From: DAOMNN01 sp050486545
Lineage (GTDB): Bacteria; Pseudomonadota; Gammaproteobacteria; Burkholderiales; Rhodocyclaceae
Length of the DNA stretch: 29,051 nt
Direction: 5' to 3'
NCBI GenBank assembly: GCA_050486545.1
Contig: JBJHDM010000044.1
Coordinates: forward strand, 1 to 29,051
The notes beneath the pieces were generated by a model. That model saw only the letters and a list, made by a program, of their open reading frames with translations, was not told the DNA's origin and did no database searches. The position numbers and the translations under genes were made by a program. Numbering within the stretch: position 1 is the stretch's first letter; every line of letters starts with the position of its first letter. Shown one piece after another: positions 1-7,266 of this stretch.

Positions 1-668
1 CCTCGCACGCCTGCCGGGTTTTCGTCGACTCCGCACCCGTGCTCGAGGTCGAACTCGCGCGCCGGGCCGGATCCGGCTGGCGGGGCAAGCATACGCTGCT
101 GATCGATCGCGGTGCAGGCTCGTACTTCTTCCTCGGTGAGATCTTCACGGACCTGCCGCTTCCGGTCGATGCGCCCGCGAGCGAACACTGCGGGAGTTGC
201 CGGGCCTGCATCGACGCCTGCCCGACCGGAGCGATCGTCGGACCCTACCGGGTCGATGCCCGGCGGTGCATCTCGTACCTGACGATCGAACTGAAGGGTG
301 CGATTCCGGAACCGTTGCGCCCCCTGATCGGGAACCGCGTGTACGGATGCGACGACTGTCAGCTCGTGTGCCCCTGGAACCGTTTCGCCCGGCTCACCGC
401 CGAGCCCGATTTCGCGCCGCGCCACGGACTGGACCGTGCCGACCTGGTCGAACTGTTCGGCTGGTCGGAAGAGCAGTTCATCGCCCGAATGGCCGGTAGC
501 CCGATCTACCGGATCGGCTTCGAATGCTGGCTGCGCAACCTTGCCGTCGCCCTGGGCAATGCACCCGGTACCCCCGAAGTGATCGCGGCGCTGCAAGCGC
601 GCCGTTCCGACCCGTCCGCACTCGTGCGCGAGCATGTCGAATGGGCGCTTGCACGCCATTGCGCGTAG
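1..668 (+). CDS. queG: Epoxyqueuosine reductase QueG, 5' end cut by the window
   Basis: QueG reduces epoxyqueuosine to queuosine in tRNA, the last step of queuosine synthesis, in the cytoplasm with cobalamin and two 4Fe-4S clusters. The reading frame is open from base 3, so the start lies outside the window. Visible parts are the segment RVFVDSAP near the left edge, the GKHTLL motif, a ferredoxin-like CxxCxxCxxxCP cluster motif (CGSCRACIDACP) and a second cysteine group CDDCQLVCPWN, in the order and spacing of QueG. The C-terminal part is a helical repeat-like region ending at TAG 666-668. The N-terminal cobalamin-binding half is missing from view. murI follows 36 bases downstream on the same strand and may be co-transcribed. 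The family assignment is firm; only the left boundary is unknown. Confidence 0.95.
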   Translation, partial: SHACRVFVDSAPVLEVELARRAGSGWRGKHTLLIDRGAGSYFFLGEIFTDLPLPVDAPASEHCGSCRACIDACPTGAIVGPYRVDARRCISYLTIELKGAIPEPLRPLIGNRVYGCDDCQLVCPWNRFARLTAEPDFAPRHGLDRADLVELFGWSEEQFIARMAGSPIYRIGFECWLRNLAVALGNAPGTPEVIAALQARRSDPSALVREHVEWALARHCA

Positions 669-704
669 AATCCGGCGTTTCGATCCGATGGGACGGCGAG
701 GCAG

Positions 705-1508
705 GTGGACGGCTCAAGACCGATAGGCGTCTTCGATTCCGGAGTGGGTGGCCTCACGGTGGTGCGCGCGCTGATGGAGCGCCTGCCGCTCGAGCACATC
801 GTGTATTTCGGCGACACCGCCCGCGTGCCCTACGGAATCAAGTCGGTCGCGACGATCGAGCAGTACACCGCACAGATCACCGACTTCCTGTTGCGGCAGG
901 AGGTGAAGATGCTCATCGTCGCCTGCAACACGATGGCGGCCGTCGCGTCGCACATCGTGCGCGAACGGGCGGGAGACCTGCCCGTCCTGGATGTCATCGA
1001 GGCCGGTGCGTGCGCGGCGGTGGCCGGCTCGGCCCGGCGCGGCATCGGCGTGATCGGGACGCCCACCACGATCAACAGCAACGCCTACGCGCGGCGCATG
1101 CATGCGCTGGACCCGAAGCTGCGGGTGTATTCCCGCGCCTGTCCGCTGTTCGTGCCGCTGGTCGAGGAGGGATGGCTCGACCACCCCGTCACACGCATGA
1201 CTGCGCAGGAATACCTGCGGCCCGTGCTCGCCGAGGATCTGGATACGTTGGTGCTTGGCTGCACCCACTATCCGTTGCTCAAGCCCTTGCTCAAGGACGT
1301 GGTCGGCCCTGCCGTCCGCCTCGTCGATTCGGCGGTCACGACCGCCGATCTGGCCGCAGCGCGGCTCCAGGCGCTCGGGTTGGCGAACCGGAATCCGCGT
1401 GCTCCGGACTATCGCTTCGTCGTCACCGACGTGCCGCTGCGCTTCCAGTCGATCGGCGAACGCTTCCTGGGGCGCTCGCTCGGCGCCATCGAACGTCTGG
1501 ACTGGTAG
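705..1508 (+). CDS. murI: Glutamate racemase
   Basis: MurI interconverts L- and D-glutamate, supplying D-Glu for peptidoglycan. The 267-residue protein has the usual family length. It shows the N-terminal DSGVGG motif (residues 11-16), the first catalytic cysteine in VACNTM (Cys74) and the second in LGCTHYPLL (Cys186), which together make the cofactor-independent two-base active site. The start is GTG at 705, chosen because the protein then begins directly before the conserved IGVFDSGVGG strand and because a purine-rich GGCGAGG lies just upstream. It follows queG by 36 bases. Its stop codon runs directly into a hairpin (1508-1534), so transcription probably ends there, facing the sulfurtransferase gene. 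Confidence 0.95.
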   Translation: MDGSRPIGVFDSGVGGLTVVRALMERLPLEHIVYFGDTARVPYGIKSVATIEQYTAQITDFLLRQEVKMLIVACNTMAAVASHIVRERAGDLPVLDVIEAGACAAVAGSARRGIGVIGTPTTINSNAYARRMHALDPKLRVYSRACPLFVPLVEEGWLDHPVTRMTAQEYLRPVLAEDLDTLVLGCTHYPLLKPLLKDVVGPAVRLVDSAVTTADLAAARLQALGLANRNPRAPDYRFVVTDVPLRFQSIGERFLGRSLGAIERLDW

Positions 1509-1534
1509 GGCCTGTTCGCAATGAGAACAGGCCC
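1508..1534. terminator. Hairpin between convergent murI and sseA
   Basis: GGGCCTGTTC (1508-1517) and GAACAGGCCC (1525-1534) form a perfect 10-bp stem with a 7-base loop, starting at the last base of the murI stop codon and ending six bases before the sseA stop. It sits between two convergent genes, so it probably acts in both directions. There is no strong T-run on either side, so efficiency as an intrinsic terminator is uncertain. Confidence 0.55.
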
Positions 1535-1539
1535 TGGCT

Positions 1540-2394
1540 TCAGGGTCGCGGTCCGGTCGCCATGGGGCGCGACGGGTCGGCGCACCATTCGCTCCAGGAG
1601 CCGGCATACAGCCGGGAGCCGCCCAGATTCGCCAGTTCCATCGCGAGCAGGTTGTGGCAGGCAGTTACGCCTGAACCGCACAGGTGCACGACTTCGGCCG
1701 GATTCCGCTCACCGATCAGAACGGAGAACTCCTCGCGCAGGCGCGTGGGTGGCTTGAACCGGCCGTCCGGCCCGAGGTTGTCGCGAAAGAACCGGTTGAG
1801 TGCCCCCGGAATGTGACCCGCGACGGGGTCCAGGGTCTCGTTCTCGCCGCGGTAGCGGTCGGGACTGCGTGCGTCGACGAGCGTCATGTCCGGACGGCCC
1901 AGGTGTGCGAGGACGCCGTCGACGCCGATGGAGAGCGGCTGGACCTTCGGCCGGAAGACCTTCGGAGTGATGGGTGCCGTCTCGGTCTCGAGGGGTTGCG
2001 CTTCGCTCCAGGCCTTGATCCCGCCGTCGAGCACGGCCACCTTGCGGTGGCCGAGCCAGCGCATCATCCACCACAGCCGCGCGGCGAACATCCCCCCCGC
2101 ATCGTCGTAGGCGACGATCTGCGTGTCGTTGTCGACGCCCAACGCGCCGAGCCGTGCCGCGAAGCGCTCCGGATCAGGCAGCGGGTGGCGGCCGTTGGTG
2201 CCCGTCTTCGGGGCGGAAAGGTCGTCGTCGAGGCTGAGGAAGAGGGCGCCGGGGAGATGGCCGTCGGCGTAGGCCGAGCGGCCGAAGGCGGGGTTGGTCA
2301 GGTCATGCCGGCAGTCGAAGATCCGCCAGTTCGGATCGTCCAGATGCCCCGCCAGTTCGCGGACACCGATCAGGGTCTCGTACCCTGTGTTCAT
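1540..2394 (-). CDS. sseA: 3-mercaptopyruvate sulfurtransferase (two rhodanese domains)
   Basis: The 284-residue protein transfers sulfur from 3-mercaptopyruvate to thiol acceptors or cyanide. It has two rhodanese domains, roughly residues 5-130 (structural) and 155-280 (catalytic). The active-site loop is CGSGVTA with nucleophile Cys239. CGSG is typical of mercaptopyruvate sulfurtransferases, whereas thiosulfate-specific rhodaneses usually have CRKG. Length is close to E. coli SseA. The start at 2394 is preferred over in-frame codons further upstream because conserved sequence begins there and because the stop of the upstream SpoIIAA-like gene and this ATG form TGATG, a one-base overlap typical of translational coupling. 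The role of the pair is not known to me. Confidence 0.9.
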   Translation of the reverse strand: MNTGYETLIGVRELAGHLDDPNWRIFDCRHDLTNPAFGRSAYADGHLPGALFLSLDDDLSAPKTGTNGRHPLPDPERFAARLGALGVDNDTQIVAYDDAGGMFAARLWWMMRWLGHRKVAVLDGGIKAWSEAQPLETETAPITPKVFRPKVQPLSIGVDGVLAHLGRPDMTLVDARSPDRYRGENETLDPVAGHIPGALNRFFRDNLGPDGRFKPPTRLREEFSVLIGERNPAEVVHLCGSGVTACHNLLAMELANLGGSRLYAGSWSEWCADPSRPMATGPRP

Positions 2395-2753
2395 CAGGCG
2401 GCTTCCTCGGCTTCCTGCAACCACAGGCGGGCGGCACCCTCGTCGTCGAACACCAGCACTTCGGCATCGACGAAGAACTGTGCGATCCAGGCACTCCACG
2501 TAAGCCACTGGCTGTCGGTCAGCACGGCCACGCGCCCGAAATCGTGCGCATGCTGGCGCGAGAACTTGATCTCTTCCCAGGCGACGTCGAAGGTGAAGCC
2601 CACCATCTCGCGAAAATCGAACAACAGGTTGACCGGGCCTTCGAACTTGATCTTGTAATTGACCAGCTCCTCGAACTCCTTGTAGTCGGCGAGGGTGAAC
2701 TCGCCGAACACGCCGACCGAGATCAGGTTGCGATTGTGTTCGATGGTGATCAT
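2394..2753 (-). CDS. SpoIIAA-like (STAS/SEC14-type fold) protein
   Basis: This 119-residue cytoplasmic protein looks like the SpoIIAA-like family (formerly DUF3478), small proteins with a STAS-like fold and no established enzymatic activity. Family-like features are the N-terminal MITIEHN beta strand, the VGVFGEFTLADYKEFE stretch, the central LLFDFR strand and a Trp-rich C-terminal half. No signal peptide or membrane segment is seen. The start at 2753 has a good AGGAG about 7 bases upstream, which excludes the long upstream in-frame extension running opposite glpK. It is the first gene of a two-gene unit, its TGA overlapping the sseA ATG. A good sigma70-type promoter lies upstream at 2784-2812. 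Confidence 0.85.
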   Translation of the reverse strand: MITIEHNRNLISVGVFGEFTLADYKEFEELVNYKIKFEGPVNLLFDFREMVGFTFDVAWEEIKFSRQHAHDFGRVAVLTDSQWLTWSAWIAQFFVDAEVLVFDDEGAARLWLQEAEEAA

Positions 2754-2783
2754 GGTGCGCTCCTGGCGATCAGATATGAAACC

Positions 2784-2812
2784 ACTATATCGCTTGGATG
2801 GGCGGGATTCAA
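2784..2812 (-). promoter_or_regulatory. Predicted sigma70 promoter for the SpoIIAA-like/sseA unit
   Basis: On the minus strand TTGAAT (2807-2812) is followed after 17 bases by TATAGT (2784-2789), a 5/6 match to the -10 consensus with ideal spacing. The predicted start would give a leader of about 25 bases carrying the AGGAG ribosome site. Found by eye; not measured. Confidence 0.55.
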
Positions 2813-2871
2813 TCGCGGTTCCCCGCGGGACGGCGTGGGTGGCCGGTTTCCCCCTGTTCAGTGCGGGACGC

Positions 2872-2890
2872 TTCGGAGTAGTCTTCCGAA
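2872..2890. promoter_or_regulatory. Inverted repeat upstream of glpK, possible operator
   Basis: TTCGGA (2872-2877) and TCCGAA (2885-2890) form a 6-bp inverted repeat with a 7-base gap, 25 bases before the glpK ATG. The arms contain TTCG...CGAA, which recalls the half-sites of GlpR (DeoR-family) operators. No glpR gene lies in the window and no convincing glpK promoter hexamers were seen, so the assignment is tentative; it could also be a leader hairpin. Confidence 0.3.
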
Positions 2891-2915
2891 CGAAGGCAAT
2901 CGAACGGGAGGCTGC

Positions 2916-4406
2916 ATGAGCTATCTGCTGGCCCTGGATCAGGGGACGACGAGTTCGCGTGCGATGGTGTTCGATGCGGATGGCCGCATGCTGGGCGCGG
3001 CGCAGCAGGCGTTCGCCCAGCATTATCCGCAACCCGGGTGGGTCGAACACGATCCCGAAGAGATCGTGCGCAGCCAGCTCGAGTGCGCACGCATCGCGCT
3101 GGCCGAAGCGGGTGTTCCCGCGTCGGTGCTGGCCGGTGTCGGCATCACCAATCAGCGCGAAACCACCGTGTTGTGGGAGCGGGCGAGCGGCCGTGCGCTC
3201 GCTCCGGCCATCGTCTGGCAGGATCGCCGCACTGCCGGCGATTGCGATGCACTGCGCAAACGCGGGCTGGGAGAGCGGATCCGGGCCCATACCGGACTCG
3301 AGGTGGATGCCTATTTTTCCGCTACCAAGCTGGCCTGGCTGCTGCGAACGGTCCCGGGTGCGCCGTCCCGCGCAGCAAAGGGCGAGCTCGCATTCGGCAC
3401 GATCGATTCCTGGTTGATCTGGCATCTCACCGGGGGCGCGCTACACGTCACCGATCCCGGAAATGCCGCCCGTACGATGCTCTTCGACATCCATCGGCAG
3501 CAGTGGGACGAGACGCTGCTGGAGCTGTTCGACATCCCCGCCGCGGTGTTGCCGCACGTCGTCGACAGCATCGGCGTCTGTGGTGAGACGCGTGCCGACG
3601 TGCTCGGCGCCGCAGTGCCGATCGCCGGCATCGGCGGCGACCAGCAGGCGGCGACCTTCGGTCAGGCGTGCTTCTCCGCCGGGATGGCCAAGAACACCTA
3701 CGGGACCGGATGTTTCCTGCTGATGAACACGGGCGAAACGCCGGTAGAGTCCGCCAACCGCCTGCTGACGACGATCGGTTGGCGGCGGCAAGGCACGACG
3801 ACGTATGCGCTCGAAGGCAGCATCTTCATCGGGGGGGCGCTCGTGCAATGGTTGCGGGACGGACTGGGCATCGTTCGCGAAGCACGCGACATCGAGGCGC
3901 TGGCCGCCTCGGTGGCGGACAGCGGCGAAGTGGTGCTGGTGCCGGCCTTTACCGGCCTGGGGGCCCCGTACTGGGATGCCTATGCGCGCGGCACGCTGCT
4001 CGGACTGACGCGCGGCACCGGTGCGGGCCACATCGCCCGCGCCGCGCTGGAGGCGATCGCGCTGCAGACCGTCGATCTGGTCGATGCGATGAATCGTGAC
4101 GGTGCAGGGCCGTTGACCGAACTCCGGGTCGATGGCGGCGCGGCTGCAAACAATCTTCTGATGCAGATCCAGGCCGACTTGCTCGGCGTCCCCGTCGTAC
4201 GCCCCGAGATGCTCGAAACGACGGCCCTGGGGGCCGCCTACATGGCGGGCCTCGGTACCGGCGTTTGGTCCGATCCGCAGGCGCTGGCCGCGCACTGGCG
4301 CGAGGCCCGGCGCTTCGAGCCCGCACTGGATGGTGCGCGGCGGCAGGAGATGCTTGCACGCTGGCATCGGGCAGTGGAGCGTGCCCGTGGCTGGGCGGAG
4401 GCATGA
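2916..4406 (+). CDS. glpK: Glycerol kinase
   Basis: GlpK phosphorylates glycerol to sn-glycerol 3-phosphate with ATP in the cytoplasm. The 496-residue product matches the usual length. It carries the FGGY-kinase N-terminal phosphate-binding motif DQGTTSSR (residues 8-15), the TNQRET and VWQDRR motifs, IGGDQQAA in the hinge region and NTYGTGCF near residue 260, and a C-terminal ATPase half with VDGGAA. The ATG at 2916 is preceded by GGGAGG at 2906-2911. Its TGA overlaps the glpD ATG (ATGA), so the two are translationally coupled and perform consecutive steps of glycerol catabolism. No glycerol facilitator gene glpF and no glpR are adjacent, unlike many glp operons. Confidence 0.97.
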   Translation: MSYLLALDQGTTSSRAMVFDADGRMLGAAQQAFAQHYPQPGWVEHDPEEIVRSQLECARIALAEAGVPASVLAGVGITNQRETTVLWERASGRALAPAIVWQDRRTAGDCDALRKRGLGERIRAHTGLEVDAYFSATKLAWLLRTVPGAPSRAAKGELAFGTIDSWLIWHLTGGALHVTDPGNAARTMLFDIHRQQWDETLLELFDIPAAVLPHVVDSIGVCGETRADVLGAAVPIAGIGGDQQAATFGQACFSAGMAKNTYGTGCFLLMNTGETPVESANRLLTTIGWRRQGTTTYALEGSIFIGGALVQWLRDGLGIVREARDIEALAASVADSGEVVLVPAFTGLGAPYWDAYARGTLLGLTRGTGAGHIARAALEAIALQTVDLVDAMNRDGAGPLTELRVDGGAAANNLLMQIQADLLGVPVVRPEMLETTALGAAYMAGLGTGVWSDPQALAAHWREARRFEPALDGARRQEMLARWHRAVERARGWAEA

Positions 4407-5992
4407 GTGCGGCTGCAGCGGCGTCGCCGGACGGTCTGGATCGTCGCGCGTTGCTCGCACGCCTGCGTGCGGGGCCCGAGCCGGACGTGCTGGTCATCGG
4501 CGGCGGGGCGACCGGGCTCGGGTGTGCCGTCGATGCAGCCTCGCGCGGTCATTCGGTCGTGCTGCTCGAAGGGCACGACTTCGCCAAGGCGACGAGTTCC
4601 CGCGCCACCAAGCTGATTCACGGCGGAATCCGCTACCTCGCACAAGGCAGGATGCATCTCGTGCGGGAAGCACTGCTCGAGCGCACGCGGCTGCTCGCCA
4701 ACGCGCCGCACCTGGTGCGTCCGCTCCGTTTCGTGGTGCCCGCGTACCATCGGTTCGACCGTTTCAAGTACGCGACCGGACTGAAACTCTACGAATTGCT
4801 GGCGGGCATGCACGGCATCGGTCCCAGCCAGGTGCTGAACCCGGCCGCGGCGGCCGGGATCATGCCGACGCTGGAGCGTCGCGGCCTGCGTGGAGGGGTC
4901 GCCTACTGGGATGCGCAGTTCGACGACGCCCGGCTGGCGATTGCGCTGATGCGAACGGTGTTGGCGTACGGCGGACTTGCGATCAACTATCTCGGCGTCG
5001 ACGACCTGCTGATCGAGTCCGGGCGGATTGTCGGCGTCCATGCCCGCGACTTCGAATCGGGCGAACGGTTCGTCGTACGCGCGCGTGCGGTGATCAATGC
5101 AACCGGCGTCTGGAGCGACCGGATCCGCGCGATCGAATCGCCGCGATCGGCACCGCGCCTTCGCCCGAGCCGGGGTGTGCATGTCGTGGTGGCCCCTCGC
5201 TTTCTTCCAGGGGAGCATGCCCTGCTGGTACCTCGGACGGCTGACGGTCGGGTCCTGTTCGGCATTCCCTGGCAAGGCCGGGTGATTCTGGGGACGACGG
5301 ATGCCGCATGCGACGACACTCCGCTGGAGCCCGTACCGCTCCCCGAGGAAGTCGATCAGGTGCTCGCCGGGTTGGCGCCCTATCTGTCGAGCGTTCCGGC
5401 CCGCACGGATGTGCGCAGCGTGTTCGCGGGCCTGCGGCCCTTGGTGGATATGAGCGCGGGAAAGGCGACCGCAGGCCTTTCGCGCGAGCACTTCGTCGAA
5501 GTTTCGCCCGGCGGCTTGATCACGATCACGGGGGGCAAGTGGACGACGTATCGGCGCATGGCCGAAGATGCCGTGGATGCCGCAGAGGATCGAGCCGGGC
5601 TGGAGAAGCGGCGCTGCATCACGGCGCACTTGCGGGTGCACGGGGCGTCGGACGATCCGGCGGCCGATGCGTACGGGACCGAGCGCGGCGCGGTCGATTC
5701 GCTGCCGGGTGCGGGTCGTCCGATCGGCGAGGGCCTGACGCTGACCGAGGCGGAAGTCCGCTACGCGGTGCGAAGCGAACTGGCGCGCAGCGTCGAGGAT
5801 GTGCTCGCCCGCAGGCATCGCGGACTCTTTCTCGATGCCCGTCTCGCAAGGGCGGCCGCGCCTGCCGTCGCACGCATCCTGGCCGCGGAACTCGGACGGG
5901 ACGAATCCTGGTGCGAGGCGCAGGTGGGCCGCTTCAGCGAACTTGCCCGGGCGTATCTTCCCGTGTCCCGCCCGGAACCTGCACCGCCGTAG
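4403..5992 (+). CDS. glpD: Aerobic glycerol-3-phosphate dehydrogenase (FAD)
   Basis: GlpD oxidises glycerol 3-phosphate to dihydroxyacetone phosphate at the inner face of the membrane and passes electrons to quinone. The 529-residue protein has the FAD-binding Rossmann motif GGGATG (residues 33-38) followed by the acidic end of the second strand (VVLLE), the KATSSRATKLIHGG region typical of GlpD, an FAD-dependent oxidoreductase core, GGKWTTYR near residue 375 and a C-terminal GlpD-type helical domain. The start at 4403 overlaps the glpK stop by 4 bases; upstream in-frame codons lie inside glpK and are rejected. The last 59 bases overlap the 3' end of the convergent GGDEF/EAL gene, leaving no room for a separate terminator. 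Confidence 0.95.
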   Translation: MSAAAAASPDGLDRRALLARLRAGPEPDVLVIGGGATGLGCAVDAASRGHSVVLLEGHDFAKATSSRATKLIHGGIRYLAQGRMHLVREALLERTRLLANAPHLVRPLRFVVPAYHRFDRFKYATGLKLYELLAGMHGIGPSQVLNPAAAAGIMPTLERRGLRGGVAYWDAQFDDARLAIALMRTVLAYGGLAINYLGVDDLLIESGRIVGVHARDFESGERFVVRARAVINATGVWSDRIRAIESPRSAPRLRPSRGVHVVVAPRFLPGEHALLVPRTADGRVLFGIPWQGRVILGTTDAACDDTPLEPVPLPEEVDQVLAGLAPYLSSVPARTDVRSVFAGLRPLVDMSAGKATAGLSREHFVEVSPGGLITITGGKWTTYRRMAEDAVDAAEDRAGLEKRRCITAHLRVHGASDDPAADAYGTERGAVDSLPGAGRPIGEGLTLTEAEVRYAVRSELARSVEDVLARRHRGLFLDARLARAAAPAVARILAAELGRDESWCEAQVGRFSELARAYLPVSRPEPAPP

Positions 5993-7232
5993 CGATCAGT
6001 TCGTCCAGGGGGACGGGGCGTCCGATGTAGTACCCCTGTGCCATGTCGCATCCGAGCGCGCGCAGGCGCTCCAGGGTCGTGGCGTCTTCGACGCCTTCCG
6101 CGACAACATTCAGTCCGAGCCGATGTCCGAGTCCGATCATGGAATCGACGATGCGTTCGTGCGGTTCGCTGCGCGTGAGGTCACGGATGAAGGTCATGTC
6201 GATCTTCACTTCATCGAGCGGCAGGTTCAACAGACGTGCCATCGACGAGTACCCGGTGCCGAAGTCATCCATCGAGATTTTCAGGCCCATGTCCTTGAGC
6301 CGGTGCAGCACGTCGATCGCACCGGACCGACCCTCCATCATGGCGGTTTCGGTCAGTTCGATGATTATTTCGTCGGGCGGTACGCCCCATAGGTCGAGCC
6401 CCTGTGCGACCAGCTCGGGGAGGTCAGGTTCTCTCAGATCGTCCGCCGAGATGTTGACCGACACGCCGGCCTTCAGGCCAGCCTTGCGGTATTCCGCGCA
6501 TTGGCGCAATGCCGTGTTGAGCACCCAGAGCGTCAGCCTGGACATGAGACCGGTGCCTTCGGCGATCTGGATCATCGTATCGGGACGAATCGGACCGCGT
6601 GTCGGGTGTTTCCAGCGCAGCAGACCCTCGGTCGTATCGATCCGCGAAGTCGAAAGATTGAGTTGAGGTTGGTAGACCAGGTGCAACTGGCCCCCTTCGA
6701 TCGCGTGCCCCAGATCCGACCACAGGTTTACTCCGAGCAGCAGCGGATCGTCGGAGCCCGCCTCGTAGAGCCGGAGCGACTCGCGATCGAGTCGAGCCTG
6801 GCGCACCGCCGAACGGGCATTCCGCAGCATCCGTTCCGGGTCCGTCGAGGAGGAATCGTTCAGGGCAATGCCGATCCGCGGTGACACGACCAGTTTCCGC
6901 TCATCCTGTTCGAAGGCGGGGCTGAGCACGCGCAGGATCTTATGACCGGCAAGCGTTGCGTAGTCCGGTCCGGGGAGGTTGTACAGCAGGCACGCCAATT
7001 GGTGGCGTCCGGTCATGCCGACCTGGCCGGATGACTGCAAGGCGTCGGTCAGGCGTGCGGCGGCCTGCCTGGCAATCTCGTCGACCGCGGCATAGCCGAC
7101 TACGCCGTCGAGCTCGGAAAGCCCTTCGAAATCGACCACGGCCACCGCGTGGTGAGGACCGGAGCCTCCCGCATTCATGGGAAGGCGGGCCAGCTCGGCG
7201 AGAAAAACGGGATAGGCAAGGACGGGCGGCAT
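5934..7232 (-). CDS. Degenerate GGDEF plus intact EAL cyclic-di-GMP phosphodiesterase
   Basis: This 432-residue protein with no visible membrane segment has a GGDEF-fold domain (about residues 25-158) and an EAL domain (about 170-415). The cyclase signature GGDEF is replaced by GRHQL (75-79) and no RxxD inhibitory site is seen, so cyclase activity is not expected. The EAL domain keeps Glu202 (as EGLLRW instead of EALLRW), Asn260, Glu292, Asp322-Asp323, Lys343, Glu379 and Gln399, at spacings that fit active phosphodiesterases hydrolysing cyclic-di-GMP. The ATG at 7232 is chosen because the earlier in-frame ATG (7343) would overlap the upstream HD-GYP gene by 77 bases; the ribosome site here is weak. 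It lies 34 bases behind the HD-GYP gene, likely one operon. Its 3' end overlaps glpD by 59 bases. Confidence 0.9.
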   Translation of the reverse strand: MPPVLAYPVFLAELARLPMNAGGSGPHHAVAVVDFEGLSELDGVVGYAAVDEIARQAAARLTDALQSSGQVGMTGRHQLACLLYNLPGPDYATLAGHKILRVLSPAFEQDERKLVVSPRIGIALNDSSSTDPERMLRNARSAVRQARLDRESLRLYEAGSDDPLLLGVNLWSDLGHAIEGGQLHLVYQPQLNLSTSRIDTTEGLLRWKHPTRGPIRPDTMIQIAEGTGLMSRLTLWVLNTALRQCAEYRKAGLKAGVSVNISADDLREPDLPELVAQGLDLWGVPPDEIIIELTETAMMEGRSGAIDVLHRLKDMGLKISMDDFGTGYSSMARLLNLPLDEVKIDMTFIRDLTRSEPHERIVDSMIGLGHRLGLNVVAEGVEDATTLERLRALGCDMAQGYYIGRPVPLDELIATAVQVPGGTREDTPGQVR

Positions 7233-7266
7233 GATTATCCGTTGCGCAAGACAGGGGAGGTCCGGG

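Noticed and set aside
4238..5818. Long minus-strand open frame opposite glpD (about 526 codons)
   Set aside because: Composition and position fit a shadow of glpD caused by high GC; no ribosome site or domain was seen.
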